Assembly (NCBI GenBank): GCA_024741835.1
Contig: JAENRP010000007.1
Location: 186,001 to 250,000, forward strand
Length of the DNA stretch: 64,000 nt
Direction: 5' to 3'
Source: Diplocarpon mali
Lineage: Eukaryota > Ascomycota > Leotiomycetes > Helotiales > Drepanopezizaceae
Shown here: positions 10,245 through 24,075 of the stretch, piece after piece
Position numbering within the stretch: the stretch's first letter is position 1
How the letters are laid out: the number at the start of each line of letters is the position of its first letter
Translations under genes and position numbers: made by a program
The notes under the pieces: model-generated
Databases searched by the model: none
Seen by the model: only the letters and a program-made list of their open reading frames with translations
What the model was told of the DNA's origin: nothing

Positions 10245-11654
10245 ATGGCCGAAACTGCTCGACCGGCCCGCCCCAGTCTCGGGAGCGGCATGCGCACCGG
10301 CTCCTATCTCCAAGAGCACCAGCAGTACCGGCCTCCGCAGCAAGACGGCCACCAAGGAATCGACAGCATCGTCGAAGGCGTGCAAAACACGCGCCTCGAA
10401 CCCCGGAGGCCCATCCATTCCTTCAATGGCGTCCCAGACGTCAAGAGCCCGCCGAAGATTGTCGACAGCGGCCTCAATCACACGCTGTCGCATACGAATT
10501 GCCAGCCGGCAGCTGGCACGCACTCCGACAGACTCGTCGCGACGATAATCTACAAGACGCGCGCTCCGCGCGCAACAATCACCGACTACCCTCCCGGCCG
10601 GTCCCCCTCTCCCTTAGCGAAGAACTCCCGTGCTCTCCCGCCGAATCTCGCCCCCGTCCGCAGCCTCTCCGACTTTCCCCTGGAGCCGCCCCCACCAGAT
10701 CCAGAGCCGCTGGATCATCTGTACGGCAGCTACATCTCCCCACTATGCCTAACCTCCTTTCTCCACCTCGTCACTTCTCTGCCTACACGTCAGGGATCCG
10801 AAATCCTGACCTCCTCCCACCGCTGCCTCGATAACCCGGACCATCCATCTATCGTGGAACTCACGCTCTCTCCGACCCCAGACCCTGCATACCTGACGCT
10901 CGAAGATCTGCGCAGGCACGAACTGATATACCGTTTTGAGCGCGAGTGGAATGTCGACGTCATCCTGCAGTACGATACCGTGCTCCGGCGGTATCCGCGG
11001 CTGGTGGTCTTCGATATGGACTCGACGCTCATCGAGCAGGAAGTTATAGATCTCATTGCAGCCTCCATCGGCGTTGAAGCAGAAGTGTCGGCTATCACTG
11101 CTCGCGCTATGAATGGCGAGCTCGACTTCTCATCGTCCTTTAAGGAACGTGTCAAGCTGTTGAGAGGGGTAGATGCAGATATTTTCATCCAACTCCGGAC
11201 GGTAATCAAGCCTACCAAGGGTGCTAGAGAGCTCGTCCGAGCTTTGAAACGCATGGGTGTCAAGACGGCCATTTTCTCGGGTGGTTTCATGCCGCTCACG
11301 CAATGGCTAGCCAATGACCTAGGAATTGACTACGCATTTGCGAACACCGTCGCCCTGGACCCAGCCACGAATCACCTGACTGGTGAAGTTGTTGGCACCA
11401 TCGTCGACGCAAAGAAGAAGCGTGACCTGTTGCTGGAAGTAGCAGCGAAGGAGAAAGTTCCTCTACAACAAGTCGTAGCGGTCGGCGATGGCGCGAACGA
11501 TCTGCTGATGCTGAAAGAGGCTGGGCTGGGCGTGGCGTGGAATGCGAAGCCGGTGGTGCAGATGGAGGCCGAGGCGAGGTTGAACGGCGAGAGTCTGTTG
11601 GATTTGCTGCATGTGTTTGGGCTTACTGCTGAGGACGTGCAGACTTTGATTTAA
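10245..11654 (+). CDS. SER2: Phosphoserine phosphatase (EC 3.1.3.3), last step of serine synthesis
   Basis: A single-exon gene of 469 aa that hydrolyses O-phosphoserine to L-serine, which feeds glycine, one-carbon and cysteine metabolism in the cytosol. The C-terminal half is a HAD phosphatase with all its motifs. Motif I is VVFDMDSTLIE (nucleophile Asp257 and acid/base Asp259). Motif II is the Ser of AIFSGGFMP. Motif III Lys sits near DAKKKRDLL. Motif IV is VAVGDGANDLLMLKEAGLG. The N-terminal half is longer than in bacterial SerB: a Pro/Ser-rich stretch precedes a region that may correspond to the regulatory ACT-like part, though I cannot prove that by eye. The start sits in a good context (CACCATGG). 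It converges on the minus-strand gene ending at 12054. Confidence 0.95.
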   Translation: MAETARPARPSLGSGMRTGSYLQEHQQYRPPQQDGHQGIDSIVEGVQNTRLEPRRPIHSFNGVPDVKSPPKIVDSGLNHTLSHTNCQPAAGTHSDRLVATIIYKTRAPRATITDYPPGRSPSPLAKNSRALPPNLAPVRSLSDFPLEPPPPDPEPLDHLYGSYISPLCLTSFLHLVTSLPTRQGSEILTSSHRCLDNPDHPSIVELTLSPTPDPAYLTLEDLRRHELIYRFEREWNVDVILQYDTVLRRYPRLVVFDMDSTLIEQEVIDLIAASIGVEAEVSAITARAMNGELDFSSSFKERVKLLRGVDADIFIQLRTVIKPTKGARELVRALKRMGVKTAIFSGGFMPLTQWLANDLGIDYAFANTVALDPATNHLTGEVVGTIVDAKKKRDLLLEVAAKEKVPLQQVVAVGDGANDLLMLKEAGLGVAWNAKPVVQMEAEARLNGESLLDLLHVFGLTAEDVQTLI

Positions 11655-12053
11655 CGATACCTGGATTGTGGTGGTGATACAGAAGTGCGGATGGCACGGC
11701 TATGGACGAGAGAGGTTCCGGCGTTGGAGGTTGAAAGAGGGCAGAGCTGCCTTCTAGAGAACAGGCTCCGCAACCGCAGACAAGTAGAGAGGATTGGCAG
11801 TGAGTCTGAGAGGCTTGGTCGTAAGGAATCACGCTTCACTCAGGCTGCCTGGAACTTATGAGTCGAGAGCGAGAGACGTAAATCAAGTGATAATTCATAA
11901 CGCGAAGATTAATGATGCACCCCAATGTCACAACGCCCAGTCGTGACCGCCTCGCAAGAAGCGAATACCAAGAACGTCCAACAGCTCAACCTGGTTTACA
12001 TATATCCACGCACCCGCGCATCGAGTCTAAAATTGCCCTTGCTATTTCTTTTA
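11655..12053. other. Shared 3' intergenic region between convergent genes
   Basis: About 400 bp between the SER2 stop and the stop of the minus-strand gene. It must carry both 3' untranslated regions. No gene or structured element was recognised. Confidence 0.5.
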
Positions 12054-13914
12054 TCAGAGTAACATCTCCTCATCCTGAGGTTTCGGCTTTGAGTCCCCAT
12101 TCTGCTCCGCATCTCCCTTCTCCTGCACAGCCGCCGTGGGGGATTCCGCCTTCGCTTGCGGTGCTTTGAGTGATTCCTCCAGACCCCCTAGCAGATCTGG
12201 GTAATCGTCGTCGTCGTCTTCGGCTGGAACCTCCCGAGGCTCGCTTGTTGTCTCAGCGTGACCTTCCGACTCGTTTGTTTGAAAACCTTCTTTTTGCGCT
12301 GACGCTGCTGTTGAGTCTTTTTTTGAGTCTATTTGAACTGGAGAGCTTGCAGCTGCGGCAATCTGCTCCATTGGCGCGCCAATCTTGGCATGGCTCGATT
12401 TATCAACAATATCTAGCAGCATCTCCTCTTCGTTCTCCTCTTCCTGGCGCTCATCCATCGCAGCTACAATCTCCGTACTGGAAGGTTCAGGTGGAGGCGG
12501 TGGGAGGGTAGATGGCGCCAGATCAGTCGCCTCTTGTTGCATCTGCTTGTCATGGTTGTTCAAAGTGGCTTCTTCTGGTGCTGGTGCAGATGTTGGACTG
12601 GGAGCAGTCGCATGCAATGATGCTGCAACTGGTCGAAGAGCTGGTGATTCAAGAGGGGAAGCAAGGGCAGAAGTTGTCATGGCAACATTTTTCAATGGAC
12701 TTCCCAAGTTCCCTTCATGGCTATCAGTCACAAGTCTTGGCGGTGCTGGGCCTAACTCGGTTCCGCCCATTGCGGTGTCTCCAAGGTCGAGAGATGGGGT
12801 TGGCGGTAAGAAAGGGGTTGGAGTTCCAGCGGGTAATGATTGATCGGCTGGTTTAGAGGATGAACCTTGAACGTCAACCGAGCCTTCGTCGTCGTCGCCA
12901 TCATCACCATCATCACCGTCGTCTCCGTCATCGTCGTCTGAGTTTGCTTGTGAGCCATCGCCCATTTCAGTATCTTCGTTGTGTGCTGGTGTCGAGTTAT
13001 TTGCATTTGAAGTCTTGATGCCCTATCCTTGGTTAGTCTAAAACAACAACAGGGGATTCATACACTGACATCTGGCCCAACAGCTCTCTCGGCTGACGCC
13101 AGGGGAGCAGCTCCTTCAACGGGTGAAACTTGTGGGACACTAGTCGGCACTGCTGCCGTCTTCTTCTTCCTCCCTCGCCCAGGCCCCTTCGACTTTTTCT
13201 TGGAAGTAGGTTTTCTCCTAGGAGGCGTGGCATGAGCCGCTGCCATATCAACAGCTGCGCTGGGATCCGGAATCCGAGTCTGTGAGATCACTTCCCCTTC
13301 CACTTTCTGGCCCTGTGATACCACAACATCCTGCACGTACTCGTTCCCTGCCGCATCGATTCGCTTGACTGTAGCTTTGATTACAGTAGCTACAGCTACA
13401 GTCGGTTTCAATGACGGAGTGACAAGATTCTTCCTCCTCTTCGCCAGATACCCGACATCACTACCCTCCAAGTGTCGCGGAATTTGCTTCCATGACTTGG
13501 CAGTAAAACCTTTCTCCTTTATATCATCATCCTTCTTCTCAGGCTTATCGCTAATAATGGTCTCCGGTTCAGCTTCCTCTTCATCGGCAGGTGCTGGACG
13601 TTTGTATATCTTCCCAGACCTTGCCGCGCGAAGGAGATCTTGACTATGTTGGGGCAACAGTTGAGAGTCTTTGGGCATGCCGTGGGGTAGTTCAACAGCC
13701 CATATATCGTTCTGAGACGCGGAACTATCCGGGACTGGAGGAGGCACTACCGTAACATCTTCGCGGCGCCAATGACGAATAGGTATGCCCTCATATTCCC
13801 CATGGTCGACGCCTGGACGGTTTTGTCGCCTGCTTGCGTTTCTATACTATAATCTTGAGATGAGCCATTGTTTTCTAAGGGGAGCAAGAATCTTACACTG
13901 GCACTAGGAGCCAT
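12054..13914 (-). CDS. Conserved fungal protein of unknown function with basic and acidic low-complexity tracts
   Basis: Spliced model on the minus strand: 13914-13897, 13846-13064 and 13022-12054, giving 589 aa. The short first exon (MAPSAS) joins through a 50-bp intron (GTAAGA...TATAG) to YRNASRRQNRPGVDHGEYEG and IPIRHWRRE, which read like a conserved N-terminus. The middle has KSWKQIPRHLEGSDVGYLAK followed by a Lys/Arg-rich patch (KKKSKGPGRGRKKK) that could be a nuclear localisation or nucleic-acid-binding tract. The 41-bp second intron (GTATGA...GATAG) leads to a long Ser/Pro/Glu-rich tail that starts with an acidic Asp/Gly run (near 12893-12950). Most of the protein looks disordered. I do not recognise a named family; a chromatin or nuclear role is only a guess from composition. 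Confidence 0.7.
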
Positions 13915-14169
13915 TGGTAATTCGTGCAGCAGTTTGGTAGTTGAGTTTGTATGAAGTACTTGTACACACTTCAGAGGATCTCGTGGCTTGGTGTATCTCT
14001 TCGGGCTGGCACTCGCCCTGTATCTACAATAGGCACAGCTAAGTGGCTGGTACAGAAATCAAGTTCGAGATTCGAGAGCAGCATGTACAGACAGTACGAT
14101 ACTTAAGAGCCCTTGAAACCAGGTATCCTGGCTCCAGAGGCTTGGAAGATTCGAAGTCTGGTCTCCTCA

Positions 14170-15185
14170 GTCGGTAAGAGGGAGCGCCATCCAATGCTTG
14201 CGCGCCTCTTTCTGTCAAGTTTTTGCTTTTTAGCTGGCGGCACGGCTATATGTGCACTGGATGCGAGACCTTTTTACGATTCTGAATTGGCAGATCCGCA
14301 AGCACAGGCGATTCGTCTGGAGAAACTGATCCTTCAGAGCTACCTTCCGAATCTGAATTCTCTGTACCCGACGAATCTATAGTATGCGAAGAGTTCTCTC
14401 TATGCGTGACGCGTTCCCGCTTCCTCAAGTTAAAAAACTGGCTTCAGGTTTTAGTAACTCAATGGTTTCAGCGTATTCTGTGTCGAGTTGTCAGCCACGA
14501 CCGAGTCCGACGAGCCAATACCGCGGCCTCACGCCCCTCTCCACGCTCTTAAAGTAGAATGGCGGGACTATAGTAAAACAACAGTAGTAGGGACGACTCT
14601 CTCTCTCGTACCAAAAGCCTCCTCTGCGTCCGGCAGTTCATCCGACACGAGCGGATTGCTTTCTTTCTGCGCTGGAGCCCGAGTCCTGCTTGTGATTGAC
14701 CTGATTTCGTTCTCGTAGCTGTAGAGTAATGACGGACTGGGCTCGACTTTCGTTAGAACAAATTCTTTTCTCAGGGTCTGCGGCTAGGTCACAATAGTTG
14801 AGATGCACAGGGTTTTGCTTTAGACTGCCTTGCTCTTGTAGTAGAGCAGAATAGTCGACAGTATAGTTTTTAGGTCGTAGAGTATCAGTGTACTGTATGC
14901 AGCCTCCATTGTGATACTGGTCAGCAATCTTTCCGGTGTGAGTAGAAGTAGCAACCGGCACAGAATACGATGTTAACTTACAGAAGCCAAGTAGTAATCT
15001 TACACTGGTCAATTGATGCTTTGGAAAAGCGCGGGGTGCTCTGAGACCAAAATCGCGAAGTCGCCCAGCGGGCGCGAACCTTGGACGTCCTAGCGCGATT
15101 CTTCACATGACGAGGCTGAGGAGCATTAAGGGCCGTTGCGAGGTGGAGGCTAGGACAGTCAGGAAATAATTGTGGATAAAGCTAG
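14170..15185 (-). CDS. Possible multi-exon gene, unknown product
   Basis: On the minus strand several patches look coding and are flanked by splice-like signals. About 15175-15014 reads through ATALNAPQPRHVKNRARTSK and ATSRFWSQSTPRFSKASID to a GTAAGA donor. About 14920-14810 reads YTDTLRPKNYTVDYSALLQE. About 14720-14605 reads SRTRAPAQKESNPLVSDELP followed by DAEEAF, then a GTACGA donor. Next comes a short VPPFYFKSVERG patch. An acidic tail (SGTENSDSEGSSEGSVSPDE) lies near 14380-14320. I could not build one certain frame-consistent model or fix the start. No domain is recognised; the basic N-terminal patch and acidic tail resemble a nuclear protein. Shadow frames on the other strand are the main alternative. 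Confidence 0.35.
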
Positions 15186-16005
15186 TTCCACTACTTGGAT
15201 CTCCTGACCTTGCAGGGGGTGTTGGCCGAGGCTGATGGAGTTAGGCTTGTCAGTACAAGTGGCTTTACATAGGCCCAGAGTACGCTGGCTAAGATGGTTA
15301 TCAAGGAATATATCCTATGCCTCTTGGACCTTTGATTATTGAGGTATCCTGAGCACTTGCTCTTGATGTTGGATTATCGAATTCAGTTGAAAAAGCTGTG
15401 CTCGGAAATATCCCGGGCAACTACCACTGGGCGATTCAAGGAAAAAGTCGCGTCTCATCAGTGTCTATACGTTGTACCGCCCACCAACCATTGCAGCTTC
15501 GGGATTCCCCACGTTTGCTAACGGTTCAACTCGTCTCCGAGAGGTCTGTAAATACAAGCGTAGGGTAATAATATGATCCTTAACGCGCAGTTGTGCTGTT
15601 TTTCGTCTGCGCCCCGTCCTTCGGCATCCACATCAATCCCATCTATCAAAGTCAGATGCTCTTTCAGGCTCAGATAATGGGGCGTGATTGACATACCCGG
15701 TATCTTTCTGTCTGACTATATCATTTCTCCGGCCTCCTTGCTTCCCCTTGAACGTTATCAGCATCAAATTCCCTAGAGGGTTCATAATCGTGGGAATAGG
15801 AGACATACCGATTTGCCACCTTCCACAACCAGTCTATCCAGTTGAAAGAACTGGCTCACGACCGTTTGTCTCTGGAGATGGGGCATTAGCCTTTCCTGCT
15901 GTTAACATATCGTCAAGGTCGAGTTGATCGGGGAGTACACCCGAGCTACACCTCTACCACTTCGCGCAAGGCTTCTATGAGAACATGGAAGCGTACTGCC
16001 GCACT
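15186..16005. other. Intergenic, no gene recognised
   Basis: Short frames on the plus strand (15339-15521, 15688-15927) show no family motif. Part of this may be the promoter of the minus-strand candidate ending at 15185, and part the 3' flank of ISD11. Confidence 0.4.
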
Positions 16006-16357
16006 CTAGCGTACCTTCATCGTTTGTAGCTCCTTCAAACCCTTCTGCATCAGCTCCTGGATCTCCCTCGAATCTTGGACATCCTTGTGCTCTCGGAACG
16101 CGTCTCTCGTCCTGCGCTTGGCGTATTCCCGGAAGTTATATGCCGCAAACTGTTCGCCTTGCCGTAGGAGTTGACGGTACTGAGGAGAGTGCCATATCAG
16201 CAAGCTTATCGTTATGATGACAGGCTGATTTCAACTCCTCGCGCCTTTCAAGACCATAATAGCAGTACCGAAGGCTGGGAGAAAATACAATGCAGATATC
16301 ACTCACCAATGATCTGGCTTGTGCGCTCTCTCCTTTGGCTCCAGACAGGATAGACAT
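16006..16357 (-). CDS. ISD11: LYR-motif protein ISD11, mitochondrial Fe-S assembly factor
   Basis: Two exons, 16357-16307 and 16179-16006, separated by a 127-bp intron (GTGAGT...CTCAG), give a 74-aa protein. Isd11 binds and stabilises the cysteine desulfurase Nfs1 in the mitochondrial matrix, with the acyl carrier protein, to supply sulfur for Fe-S clusters. The diagnostic LYR tripeptide is built across the splice: exon 1 ends ...QARSL and exon 2 starts [15 protein letters not shown]. The following [17 protein letters not shown] is the usual helix of this family, and the length is typical for fungi. It is transcribed away from the ATP sulfurylase gene, with 837 bp between the two start codons. 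Confidence 0.93.
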
Positions 16358-17194
16358 GATGGACGTTGGAAGGGCAGGGTCAAAAAGGTCGCAACTCACG
16401 AATGCAGCGCGCGCTTCGCACACGATCAATTATTGTGGTGGAGACCGGATGCTACATTAGGCTCAGCCTACATTTTGTCTTGGCATCAACGGAAAGTCGG
16501 TCCAGGATCTCCGTGATAAGATAAGATCTGTGGCAGACTTGAGGGGGAGGGGGATTGGTGAAGAAATGGTGGCATCAATATATCAGAGACTGAGAGATGC
16601 CTGTGTTCCGTTGGCTTTGATGGCTGAGACCTTCGGCCCAGATCATATTCACGTGTATTTGGATCCATCCCTCCCTCTCTCTCTCTCTCTCTCCCTCTGC
16701 CTCTTTGTGAACCTCAACCATCGGCGCTCGTGGCAGCCCAATCTTCTCTAGAGCAGCACGGAGGAGACGTGGGATATTTGGCCCCTTTTTTTCCCCTAGT
16801 TCTGCGCGGTACATTTGATTCCTGAGCCTCTGTGGTGAGGTGTGGCTGAGATTCCTTATCAGAATGCCTCACAAGTGCTGCTCTCCAACAGATCCAAGCA
16901 ATGCGCTACGTGTAACCGCAATGTTCAGACAAAGGCACAGTCCTGTGAGGCGCATTGTGACTCCGCCCAAAGGATGCAGTGAGCTTCTCGTGCAATGGCG
17001 TGCTCAACCGTCCTCCGGCCTGCAGAAAGCGACTCAAGCTACTAGGTCGCTCAATAAATGCGGTTACCTCGGAAGCTACCTGGGTACTTAGCACCAGTTC
17101 CAGCATCTGTGCCGCTTTTTCTTTCTCGTGCTTTTTTTCTTGCAGCTCGCCCTCAACACTACACCGCACCTCTCTCCTACCTACATCTGCAATC
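16358..17194. promoter_or_regulatory. Divergent intergenic region between ISD11 and MET3
   Basis: 837 bp separate two opposed start codons, so this must hold both promoters. It contains a CT tract at about 16670-16697 and a CACGTG at about 16650. A pyrimidine-rich stretch ending TTCTTGCAG (about 17120-17146) could be the 3' end of a leader intron for MET3. I looked for an exact match to the sulfur-regulator (Cys3/MetR-type) consensus ATGRYRYCAT and did not see one. Confidence 0.5.
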
Positions 17195-19230
<2,036 letters not shown>

Positions 19231-21021
19231 AGGTACTTGTCGTACCAAGCGTTTGGCGACATGCCGGACTAGAACATAATATGGCGTTTGATGATGTGCA
19301 AAAAGTTTAGACAGGTTTTGCTCACTCGAATGGATAGAGATGAATATGAATTTGCGTTGATGTTTTCCCTTTACGGATTTGATAGAGGATGCATGCCTGA
19401 ATTGGCGGAATGTCGCGGTCAAGGAATGCATCACTCACCAACTTCACTATCCATCTTCCGCACCAAGATGCACGTGAAAGTATCCTGTCTATCCTCAAAA
19501 AGAAACCCACAAACTTGTCTTAGTTGATACCGGACCTGGGTTCTAAACCAAGTCTGAACCAAGTCTGGAACGCATGGTGTTGTCGCCGGCAGCTGCATAC
19601 CTCTTTCATATCCGGCTTCATATTGGTAGGGGATCGCTTACCGTGGCGAACCGAGGGATGCGTCTGCATATCCTTGGTCGCCACTGACCGCATCCCTACA
19701 AAGAACCGGGAAGTTTGTTACCAGCGATCAAGAGATGTCGATGAAGATACGCACAAGGAGGGCATGGACTTGGGTTTTATTGGAACAGCACGGTCGGTGT
19801 CAGCCTCTACAGCTTAGAAACCATTTACATCTGCCCACCGGCTGCAAGGTCGGCGAACAGACAAAGACACAAGCCCGATCTATTGACACTTGAACCGCCT
19901 TGTCTGAACCCCCATACCCAGAGACTATGACTATTCCCACTCCCTCGACTACCACTGCCCACTCCACTCTCATCGCCACCCGACACCAGAGTTCAAGGTC
20001 TGGAGTGAGCCGGGTCAGCAGAGATTGAGCACTGCCTTCTCCGCTGCCCTAACCTTCCCCTCGGTCCCGTGGCGTCGAAACCGCACTGGACGAGCCACAA
20101 CACCTCCCCCCCCCCCCTTTCTCTCATGATCTCTTAGCCTGCTCAGAAGGTCTCCGGGTTGAAGAAGAGTCAGACATCAAGCTGGCCTGCCTCCAAGGTG
20201 CCCCCGAAACCGTTGAAGGAGGGCAAAGTACGACCGTGTGGCTGGCATGGTACCGTCCTCGACCCTCTGAGCTCCTGTCCACAGTCCCCCGCCGAGAAGC
20301 CAGGAGTGCACTGCGTGCAGCGCCCTCGGTGCTTGCGGGCTGGTGACCTTGCGCCCCGGCCCCTCTGAGCAGTCTAGATGGCATCCGTTCCAGACGGTCT
20401 TGTCGGTGGTGCGTTCGTGACTGTAAGTAGCCTTCTGTCGCTCCAACTATGCCTGTGCTGGAACTTGTTGCGCGCGCGACGGTGTGCGCAGACCGTGGGT
20501 GGAGCGTGAGGGGTGGCGGCCAGGAATCACCGGACTATGGACGGCGGAGTATTGGGCATTGCAAAGGAGTCGTGCTGCATCGTTGCGACGTCTGAAAGAC
20601 TGGGGCTTACTGGCTGCTGAAGGCATCAACAGTAGTAAATGGCCCTGTACGGGTCGCGAATATCCTCTCAGGGAGGGTTTCATACCCGCAGGTTCACCAT
20701 GCAAGATTGTGGACAGGCTCTCTGAACGGTTCCGTTCTCTAGGGAGGAATCTAATTGCTATATCATCGCCACGGCTGTACCCTTCCTCGAGATACACCCA
20801 AACAGCACAAGCCGTGTTATGAACAATTGCTGCCCAAATGTTGCTACAAACGCGCTTTGACCCACCGAGTGAGCATATCAAGCGGGTAGTCATTTCGCAG
20901 CATGAGAACAAAATTCAATTGTCAAGCCAGCATTTCATAGGGATGCTTAATTGTACTCCTAGTATACAAAGGCCGTTCCAAAATTTCCAGAGATCTTTCC
21001 CGATTCCAACCATGACAGATT
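19231..21021. other. Intergenic, 1.8 kb, no gene confirmed
   Basis: Overlapping frames on both strands between 20124 and 21062 show no recognised domain. An ATG at about 20379 opens MASVPDGLVGGAFVT and meets a good GTAAGT donor, but no convincing downstream exon was found. A C run lies at 20104-20117. The right end is the 3' flank of PMT2. Confidence 0.4.
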
Positions 21022-24000
21022 TCATGGAACGGTGGCCTCGTTGCCGCCACTTGCTGGCCTAGCAGCACCCGCGTCTGACTCCGCAATAATCTCCTCCTTA
21101 ATCTGGTCAGCCTGAACATCCAACTGAACAGCTGGACTCTCCTGCATTTCTTGCTCAGGCTGGCCGGCAGTTGACGGATCCGCGCCTTCAATATCAGGAT
21201 GGGGAGGGGCAACTGGGGCGGCATCCTCTGGTTGAGGGATCTCGTTGCCTTGAGCATCAACAAGTCGCGTGCGAGTCTCGTAGCGAGTCTTGAAGCTGAC
21301 CTTTCCCTCGAGAGCCTTGACCTGCTCTGCATCCAAAAGATTACCGTCCTGGTCTCTGTACTCGACCTTCTCCTCGCGGGAAAGGACATTTTGGCCGGGG
21401 ATATAGGGTGAAGCAGGTATGATGGGCTCCTCGGGGGCCTTTGAGATGCCTGCACGCTCCTGCTCCATCATTGGCTTCTGTTCTTCCTCCCCTGCTGGAG
21501 GTGGAATAGGAGCATCGGCAGGAAGCAAGGGCGAATCCGTCTTGTGGACGTCGCCAATCACGTTGGTATGCTGTGTAGAGTATTGAGAATACTAGGGAAG
21601 ACGTCAGCTAGGTAAAGAGCCATCGGGGATTCGGGGACTAATCACATCGGTCAGGAAGGAGCCACAGTCCCAGTCCCAGGAGTCGAATAGCTTGACTTTG
21701 TTGCAAGCATCCTGGGTCCAAGGATTACCATAGGCTAGAGGGGAGTAGAGACCGAAGGTGATGATAGTCAAAGTCAGGAAGATCGAGATGCCAAGACGGC
21801 CAACCAAAGGGTTTTCACGGAGACCAATGCCGGGGATACGGGCGGTGATGTGGTCGTAAATCTGGCACAGGGCAATGACCGCGAAGTAGAGGGCAGGGAA
21901 GTAGTGATGCAAGAACAACTGGCGCTGGAGCAGGTAGAATGGGAAGTAGTGGAAAGCCCACCCGAGGACCATAGTGCCAACTTCGTAATCGAAGCGCTTG
22001 TAGAGGGTGTTTTCATAATCCTTGAAACCTCGTTGCCAGCGGAGAACGGCAAGACCCTTGAAGACCGCGTACATGATGACTGCCAGGGTAGAGGTCCACC
22101 AGACAACTGGGTTGCCGATGAGGTAGATTTGACGGTGGTCCTTGCCCCAAAAGTTGATGCCGCGTTTGAGGACTGGCCAGGAATCAGGGCGCGAATCCCA
22201 AGCATGAGACTCAACCAGTCCGGCGTTAGTGTGGTACATGACCTTCTGCAACTCCCAGAACTTTCCGAAGAAACCTGGATTTCTGTAGTTGACCTTCTCC
22301 GCATCGGCTCCGAGAACAGGATGCTCGTTTTGCTCGACGTACCAAACGCTGTTGGGGAGGGTTCCACCCTTAGCGCAAGTGACTTCCTGTTGCTCAGATG
22401 CCCAGTCGGGAAGCTTGACCTTGTGCGAGAATAGAACGCACCCGGTCATGATGTGGACGAGCTTGAACTTTGTCTGGATAGTGCGTAGTGCGTTCTTGGC
22501 TTTCTCGCCGTCCGACATCTTCTTGATGATCTCTACTCTGAAGTAGTCGTTGGCGTCGCCCTCGAATCCCTCGTAACCATACGCGGAAACCTCGTTTTGC
22601 CAATCGGCGTCGGTGACAGGAGGCCGGACATCGTGAGAATGAAGACGACGGCTCGTGCTCAGGTGGAAAAGCTTGATAGTATCACCGTCCTTGATGAATG
22701 TGGGTGGGTCAAGAGCATCCCAGGCAAGGGATCCATTAATTGGCTCTCCCTTGGTATCCAGCGGCTGGGTTATATTCTCGAGGAGCCAAACATTGTTCTC
22801 GTCCTTGTGGGGGTACAATGTGATCTGTTGCTGCTTGCTTCCAGTGGGGTACATGAGGTTGTGCGAGTGCAAGTACCCTCCTTGAGTGTTGTGATGCCTG
22901 ATGCTTACTCGGCTACCAAATGCGACATCGACTGGTACATCTTGCATGGCCTTGGAGTTGAGAGTCGCTTGGAACTCGGAGCTCATGAAACCATCCCCAT
23001 CACCTGGGTTGACCAAGCAAAGGAAGTGAATTCCAAACATTGCCATGTAAAATGTTATTGGGATGATAATGAGACAGAAAACTCTTGATACAGCGTGCTT
23101 GGCAAAAAGGCGCTGCGATGATCAGCCGGGTCCCGTGTTGGGATTTTTATCAGAACTTACAGGGGTGACCGTCTTCGCGTCTCCAAGCAAAACCCACAAT
23201 TGTAGAATAGTCAGAACGCCAACCCATGCGATTGTAAGAAAGCCGACCCATTTGACGCTCGCTGTTGCGCCCAATCCAAGACCAGTCATGGCAAGCCAGA
23301 ACCACCAAGTAGGCTGAAAGGCCTTGGAAGGGCCCTGCTCATGTTGATTGGTAAAGGATGTGAATGCCAATCCGGTGAAGGCAGTGAAGATCATGAGAGG
23401 GGAGTCGAGGAGGATCAATCGTGCTTGAGTAAGCAGTCCGTTCTCTGGGGAAATCGTTAGCACTTGCCCGCATGCCAGACTTCGTTCTCTTTACCAAAGA
23501 CAATCAAAGAAGCACCCATGAAGGCTGTCCAAGTTTTGCATCCAGCAGCCTTCAGAGTTAAGAACATGGTCGGAACCAAGAGGATTCCACAAGTGGCGGG
23601 TAACAATCTCATGGCCACATAGGGTACACCCGGCTCCACATAGTCCTTTCCGATATCCTTGAAGTCGAAATCTCCATTGAAACCCGCCAGCCATCCGGCG
23701 AGTGTGAGTAGCAATTTCGCAAGCGGTGGATGGACATCCATAAAGAACTGGCCCTTGATGTATTTGGATGCGAATCCGCCGAAGCTGGCTTTAGTGTTAG
23801 CATTTAAGACTCGTTCTAGTACTTCCTGGGACAGCCTACTGGACTTCATCGAATACCACACTGCTGGGCTGGTATATCCTGAATAGCCTGACGATAGCAG
23901 CCAACACTGTGACGAAGATCATGACCTGATAGTCCGTCCCGGGCAAGAGGAAGATATCATGGTCCTCGACGCCCTCGGAGGTGTAATCGCCGGGTTTCCT

Positions 24001-24075
24001 AGAGATTGGCTGTCGAGACGGGCTCCGCTCAGCCTTCGCAGGTGTCGGGGCCCCAGCTTTTGTATGACGAGCCAT
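21022..24075 (-). CDS. PMT2: Protein O-mannosyltransferase, PMT2 family (EC 2.4.1.109)
   Basis: An ER membrane enzyme that moves mannose from dolichyl-phosphate-mannose to Ser/Thr of secretory proteins, normally as a dimer with a PMT1-family partner. Exons on the minus strand are 24075-23840, 23784-23495, 23444-23161, 23112-21646 and 21591-21022, giving 948 aa, all in phase. The first lumenal loop has the catalytic Asp-Glu (VVFDEVHFGGFASKYIKGQ, about residues 73-91), followed by FMDVHPPLAK. The central lumenal part holds the MIR repeats, with the PMT2-type GGYLHSHNLMYPTGSKQQQI. Several hydrophobic segments follow (for example WAFHYFPFYLLQRQLFLHHY). The last exon adds a long polar, Pro/Glu-rich tail. 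The final intron uses a weak GTGATT donor at 21645. Confidence 0.95.
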
